A stretch of DNA of 64,000 bases from contig JAWKTB010000005.1 in assembly GCA_041402005.1 (NCBI GenBank), positions 378,006 through 442,005 on the forward strand, written 5' to 3'. The notes under the pieces were generated by a model. That model was given only the letters and a program-made list of their open reading frames with translations, did no database searches and had not been told where the DNA came from. The stretch is from JAJRXR01 sp041402005. Lineage in GTDB: Bacteria > Planctomycetota > Phycisphaerae > Phycisphaerales > UBA1924. Of this stretch, positions 61,527 to 64,000 are shown piece after piece. Positions within the stretch are counted from its first letter, which is position 1; every line of letters begins with the position of its first letter. Both the position numbers and the translations under genes were made by a program.

Positions 61527-62317
61527 GCTCGTACATCATGGACAACGAGGCCGAGGGTGAACGGATCGAGCAGAAGACGGACTCCGTACTCACGCGGGAG
61601 CAATTGGCTTGGGCGGGGCTGACGCACGGTCAACGCGTGCTCGATCTTGGATGCGCCGCGGGAACGACGAGCCGCATCATGGCTGACATTGTCGGCCCGG
61701 CCGGCCAAGTCATCGGCGTTGATGCGTCGGGTCAGCGAGTTGAGGACGCCCGGCACCGAACCGCTTCAGGTAACGCGGAGTTTCGACATGGCCACGCGGA
61801 CGCGGTTCCGCTGGAGGACGACGCCGTCGATTTGGCGTGGAGCCGCTTTCTCTACGAGTACCTCCCTGAGCCCGACAAAGCACTCCGCGAGATGATTCGG
61901 GTAACCAAGCCCGGAGGCACAGTGGTTGTCAGCGACCTCGACGGCAACTGCATCTGGCACGACGGAATGGGATCGGCTCTGCAAAGCGAGATTGCCGCGG
62001 CGATCGATTCGTTTGGACCGGGGTTCGACCCGGGAGTTGGACGAAGACTACCGGCGATGTTTCTCGCCAGCGGGCTTGTCGATATTGACGTCGACATCCG
62101 TGCCTATCACATCGTCTGTGGGCGGCTCACCGAGCCTGCGTTGATCCACTGGCGTATGAAGCTGGACGGTGTGCGTCGGTCTCTCGCAGATCTGGGCTGG
62201 CCGGAGGAGCGAGCAGATGCGCTTGCCAAAGGCTTCGAAAATCACCTTCTCGACGACCGAACGTTTACATACAGCGTTCTGATCACCGTGAAGGGAACGA
62301 AGCCAACGCATCAATAG
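61523..62317 (+). CDS. Class I SAM-dependent methyltransferase
   Basis: The 264-residue protein starts with GTG at 61523, overlapping the upstream stop. Motif I is VLDLGCAAGTTSRIM, followed by IGVDAS (acidic motif II Asp), GHADAVPLEDDAVDLAWSRF and TKPGGTVVVSDLDG, all typical of type-11 (UbiE-like) methyltransferases. The substrate is unknown. The chain extends about 90 residues beyond the core, perhaps for substrate binding. With the preceding gene it forms a likely two-gene modification unit of lower GC than its surroundings. Confidence 0.88.
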   Translation: MSSYIMDNEAEGERIEQKTDSVLTREQLAWAGLTHGQRVLDLGCAAGTTSRIMADIVGPAGQVIGVDASGQRVEDARHRTASGNAEFRHGHADAVPLEDDAVDLAWSRFLYEYLPEPDKALREMIRVTKPGGTVVVSDLDGNCIWHDGMGSALQSEIAAAIDSFGPGFDPGVGRRLPAMFLASGLVDIDVDIRAYHIVCGRLTEPALIHWRMKLDGVRRSLADLGWPEERADALAKGFENHLLDDRTFTYSVLITVKGTKPTHQ

Positions 62318-62427
62318 CGAGTACGTCGCAATGGGTTGACGCGGATTACGCCTCGAAGCGGCGCATCCTCGAAATCGTCTGTTTGAACTGCCGCCTCGAC
62401 GGCACAAACCTCGCCCCCACAATGAGA

Positions 62428-62457
62428 AAGCCCTTCGACGTGCTCGTCGAAGGGCTT
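62428..62457 (-). terminator. Terminator hairpin after tRNA-Pro (CGG)
   Basis: AAGCCCTTCGACG pairs perfectly with CGTCGAAGGGCTT around the loop TGCT. On the minus strand it follows the tRNA by 14 bases and continues TCTC. Confidence 0.8.
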
Positions 62458-62471
62458 GAACTCTCGAAAAG

Positions 62472-62545
62472 TCGGGGTGAGAGGATTCGAACCTCCGACC
62501 TTCTCGTCCCGAACGAGACGCGCTACCAAGCTGCGCTACACCCCG
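62472..62545 (-). tRNA. tRNA-Pro (anticodon CGG)
   Basis: On the minus strand 74 bases fold into a cloverleaf: acceptor CGGGGTG/CACCCCG with discriminator A, D arm GCGC/GCGC, anticodon stem TCTCG/CGAGA with loop TTCGGGA (anticodon CGG), and T arm GGAGG/CCTCT (one wobble) with TTCGAAT. Its acceptor and D arms equal those of tRNA-Pro (GGG) at 48059-48133. Confidence 0.96.
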
Positions 62546-62597
62546 TCGAGGGCGACTATAGCCCCGCCCCCTCCGCCCCGCCATCGCTCTCAAGAAC

Positions 62598-62641
62598 CGG
62601 GGGTGAACCAGCCCCTTCTCGGACCGAAGGGAACCCCCGGA
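62598..62641 (-). terminator. Hairpin after the prepilin-like gene
   Basis: CCGGGGGT and ACCCCCGG pair over a 44-base unit with an inner CCCTT/AAGGG stem. On the minus strand it begins four bases after the gene's stop and is followed by TTCTTG. Confidence 0.65.
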
Positions 62642-62644
62642 CGC

Positions 62645-63502
62645 TCACTCGCCCGGCTTGATGAACCGCGGCTCGGTCGTGTACACGTTGTCCTCCCGGT
62701 CCGACGGGTCGGCGTCGGGGCCCGCCGAATAGAAGTACGGGCGCCCTCCGACGCACTCGCCCCCGTCCCCGTCGCCGGGGATCAAGTCCATGTAGTTGGG
62801 GCACTCCGCCGGGTTCCGCTCCCGCTCTGTGATGTAGTTGCGCCGCACGCGCATGAACGCCAACTCCTGGTAGAAGATCGGCGACTCGCCGAAGAAGTAC
62901 CCGTTGTTCGCGTTCGTGGTCCCGCGCATGTTGACCCCAGTCCCTGGCTGACAGTCCGCGCGGGGTGGATTGGCAACCACCTCGCCGTCGAAGAGGGGAT
63001 GGACGTACCGGATCGGGTTCCCCCACGCGTCGAACACGGTGGTGAGCTCGGGCTGCTCGTCATCCATGCCGACCGTCCCGCTGCTCTCGGTGGGCGTGTA
63101 CAGATGCACGAAGTTCGAGTCGAGGCCCTCGACCACGCCGATCGCGCTCGAGTAGGCCTTGGCCTGGAGGAGGAAGTACCCGACGGAGTTGATGGGGGCG
63201 CCGCCGCTGCTGGTGGGCACGACCCCGTCCATGATCGGGAAGTTCCGGTTCCCGACCGCCATGTTCTCCTCGTAGGCCACGTACCCCTTGGGCTTGTCCT
63301 CGCCGCTGTCGGCGATGTAGTGCTCCAGCGACGTGTCCAGCGCCCGGATCACGTCACGCGTCGCGCTCGCCCTGGCGGAGGTCGTCACCTTGGCCCCGAC
63401 GGCGACCACCAGCGTCACCAGGATCCCGACGATGATGATCACCACCAGCATCTCGATGAGCGTGAAGGCTCGGCGTCCCGGGGCGTGCCCTGTCCGGGTC
63501 AT
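62645..63502 (-). CDS. Prepilin-like protein, GspG-related N-terminus
   Basis: The 285-residue protein starts at 63502 with GAGGAGGAACTTTC upstream. The prepilin signal GRRA/FTLIEMLVVIIIVGILV has Glu at mature position 5 and Ala before the cleavage point. The mature part contains a helix with SARASATRDVIRALDTSLEH, then FDAWGNPIRYVHP and repeated Gly/Asp turns, resembling GspG-like proteins (the DAWGNP box is typical of them). It is separate from the main secretion operon and lies upstream of a tRNA, next to secA. Its role is unknown. Confidence 0.82.
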   Translation of the reverse strand: MTRTGHAPGRRAFTLIEMLVVIIIVGILVTLVVAVGAKVTTSARASATRDVIRALDTSLEHYIADSGEDKPKGYVAYEENMAVGNRNFPIMDGVVPTSSGGAPINSVGYFLLQAKAYSSAIGVVEGLDSNFVHLYTPTESSGTVGMDDEQPELTTVFDAWGNPIRYVHPLFDGEVVANPPRADCQPGTGVNMRGTTNANNGYFFGESPIFYQELAFMRVRRNYITERERNPAECPNYMDLIPGDGDGGECVGGRPYFYSAGPDADPSDREDNVYTTEPRFIKPGE

Positions 63503-63643
63503 GAAAGTTCCTCCTCGGAGCTCGCGAGGCGACGGCGTCCCCGCGACGCGTCGATTCACTCGACGCCTGGTCGCTTCGAGCGGGCGCACGCCCGCGTCCC
63601 ACCGCCGCCAGACTATACGAACCCGCGTCCGCTCCTGATCCGC

Positions 63644-64000
63644 CTACGAGGCCCCGCCGTCGGGCGCCCCCTGACCTCCCGCCGGAGGCGGGTTCGTCGG
63701 CCGCCGAGCGCCCAGCCCATCGAGGCCGGGCCCCGAGATCGACCCGAAGAAGCCGGAGGGCGCGCCGACCGGCGCCGCCGGACGCGACGGCGCCCTCGGG
63801 GCCACCGGGCGCCCGCCCCCACCCGGGCCGGACGCCTGCGGGCTCAGCCTCGCCTTGAAGATGAAGTCCGTCACGCGGTCGCGCACGTTCTCCATCATCT
63901 GCAGGAACAGCCGCTGCCCCTCCCGCTTGTACTCGATCCTGGGGTCGAGCTGGCTGAACGCGCGGAACCCGATCGCGTCGCGGAGCTGGTCCATGCCGTA
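63644..64000 (-). CDS. secA: SecA preprotein translocase ATPase, C-terminal end (cut by window edge)
   Basis: About 118 residues are visible, ending at 63644. The part YGMDQLRDAIGFRAFSQLDP, then EYKREGQRLFLQMM and IFKARLSP, matches the last helices of SecA's helical scaffold/wing region. Beyond that the C-terminus is a Gly/Pro/Ala-rich tail of about 65 residues. The zinc-binding Cys-rich motif that ends many SecA proteins (used for SecB or lipids) is absent. The gene's 5' end is beyond the window. Confidence 0.85.
   Translation of the reverse strand, partial: YGMDQLRDAIGFRAFSQLDPRIEYKREGQRLFLQMMENVRDRVTDFIFKARLSPQASGPGGGGRPVAPRAPSRPAAPVGAPSGFFGSISGPGLDGLGARRPTNPPPAGGQGAPDGGAS

Noticed and set aside
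62428..62545. tRNA-Pro as an integration attachment site for the lower-GC pair
   Set aside because: No integrase gene and no direct repeat of the tRNA end were found on the far side of the pair, so the link stays only a possibility.

Overview
The window reads as a high-GC chromosomal segment from a planctomycete, most likely of the class Phycisphaerae. The evidence is indirect but consistent. Secreted proteins end in dockerin modules of the planctomycete type (S8 protease, SGNH hydrolase, beta-helix protein). One secreted protein ends in a PEP-CTERM-like tail. Several orphan prepilin-like proteins carry the FTLIELLVVIAIIALLIGIL signature. The elongation factor G resembles planctomycete forms. 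No transposase, integrase, CRISPR array or phage gene was seen. No rRNA is present; three tRNA genes are (Val-CAC, Pro-GGG, Pro-CGG).

Layout. 1-3 kb: a cut-off prepilin-like gene, a small membrane-anchored protein, an exported endonuclease/exonuclease/phosphatase-fold lipoprotein and a squalene/phytoene-synthase-like protein. 3.1-5.3 kb: ispH and rlmN, overlapping. 5.4-10.5 kb: a tight block of two tandem TIGR02206/YwaF-type membrane proteins, a WecA/MraY-type sugar-phosphate transferase and an O-antigen-ligase-like protein with a helical repeat tail, probably an envelope-glycan or lipid module. 11-18 kb: fusA, a zinc-ribbon membrane protein, short-form adk, a prepilin-like protein, a transglutaminase-fold protein that seems to have lost its catalytic residues, and fumC. 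18.5-21.3 kb: a secreted S8 protease with P-domain and dockerin.

21.5-30.15 kb is the largest operon, on the minus strand: a PilZ protein, then the type II secretion / type IV pilus-like genes for ATPase (E), platform (F), pseudopilins G, H, I, J and a minimal K, an L-like PilM-PilN fusion, an M/PilO-like protein and a small anchored protein. No secretin is in the window. 30.5-33.8 kb: rpsB-tsf, a tubby/LURP-like protein and a Tat-exported superoxide dismutase. The sequence from about 29.9 to 31.55 kb has many small frame changes inside conserved genes and looks like a patch of poor base calling. 34-40.4 kb: a complete oppABCDF-type peptide transporter whose OppC has a large extracytoplasmic insertion.

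40.5-48 kb: an AONS-family PLP enzyme, three exported proteins (SGNH hydrolase with dockerin, beta-helix with dockerin, PEP-CTERM protein) and a DHFR-fold protein. 48-57.6 kb: pyrC, a P1B-type ATPase without HMA domain, gap, then a four-lipoprotein operon resembling the LpoB / COG3014 / YcfL set of gammaproteobacteria, then glpK. 57.6-64 kb: two exported hypotheticals, a 5'-truncated metallophosphoesterase relic, a translationally coupled unknown-protein/methyltransferase pair of visibly lower GC, tRNA-Pro, a prepilin-like protein and the 3' end of secA.

Coordinates, motifs and frames are read directly from the sequence. Family names come from recall of family motifs, not from a database search.
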